This document shows, piece by piece, positions 63,954 through 64,000 of a stretch of DNA of 64,000 bases. The DNA is from Antennarius striatus (Eukaryota; Chordata; Actinopteri; Lophiiformes; Antennariidae). The translations under genes and the position numbers were made by a program. The notes beneath the pieces are model-generated. The model did no database searches, was not told where the DNA came from, and was given only the letters and a program-made list of their open reading frames with translations. The stretch's first letter is position 1. Every line of letters begins with the position of its first letter. The stretch is from positions 16,517,827 to 16,581,826 of the forward strand of contig NC_090791.1 in the NCBI RefSeq assembly GCF_040054535.1, read 5' to 3'.

Positions 63954-64000
63954 CACTGTGTCGCAGACAGAGAGGCAGCTGCACCGAGATGAGAGGTGAG

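Overview
This is nuclear DNA from a ray-finned fish, probably a teleost. Host genes have small exons with GT..AG introns. A dual-specificity phosphatase close to vertebrate DUSP3/VHR and ornithine-decarboxylase-type exons are readable. The rest is a typical teleost mixture of RTE, Tx1/L1, L2-like and other LINEs, DIRS, hAT, piggyBac, Tc1/mariner, an endogenous retrovirus and (CA)n/(TA)n microsatellites. The species cannot be named from the sequence.

Layout. 1-4.2 kb: LINE 3' fragments, a GGAT microsatellite and a 0.2-kb direct repeat. 4.2-16.1 kb and 18.3-28.6 kb: two copies of a tandem duplication, each carrying one nine-exon ornithine decarboxylase-like gene on the + strand (A, 11352-14777; B, 22795-27508). 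Both are open throughout. Each copy carries an RTE LINE at a site that is empty in the other copy, so both LINEs arrived after the duplication. The RTE in copy A was later invaded by a hAT-like element, which in turn holds an L2-like tail and a piggyBac-like element. 16.1-18.3 kb: LINE and hAT fragments and a decayed tRNA-Leu(AAG). 28.6-33.6 kb: LINE and hAT fragments, a decayed DIRS element, L2-like tails and an 80-bp minisatellite.

33.9-51.1 kb: dusp3 on the + strand. Its first intron (16.4 kb) is almost entirely a 14,908-bp endogenous retrovirus on the minus strand (35197-50104). It has identical-looking 646-bp LTRs, a CCGG target duplication, a tRNA-Trp primer-binding site, gag, an uninterrupted pol read in frame after a gag UGA stop, and a truncated env. 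Inside env sits a complete, apparently intact Tx1-type LINE (36296-42175) with both ORFs open and a 6-bp target duplication. The nesting is therefore dusp3 intron, older retroelement ORF fragment, retrovirus, Tx1 LINE. The retrovirus and LINE both look young.

51.1-64 kb: dusp3 3' flank, then repeats: a hAT-like element, an internal RTE fragment split by a 435-bp hAT MITE with a perfect 8-bp target duplication, a degenerate Tc1/mariner element and large TA/GT microsatellites. No further host gene could be supported there.

The most biologically novel item is the decarboxylase pair. Both keep the PLP lysine and catalytic cysteine of ornithine decarboxylase but have lost the substrate-binding Tyr-Asp and a phosphate-binding Arg. 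Both also have a C-terminus rewritten by an internal 146-bp duplication.
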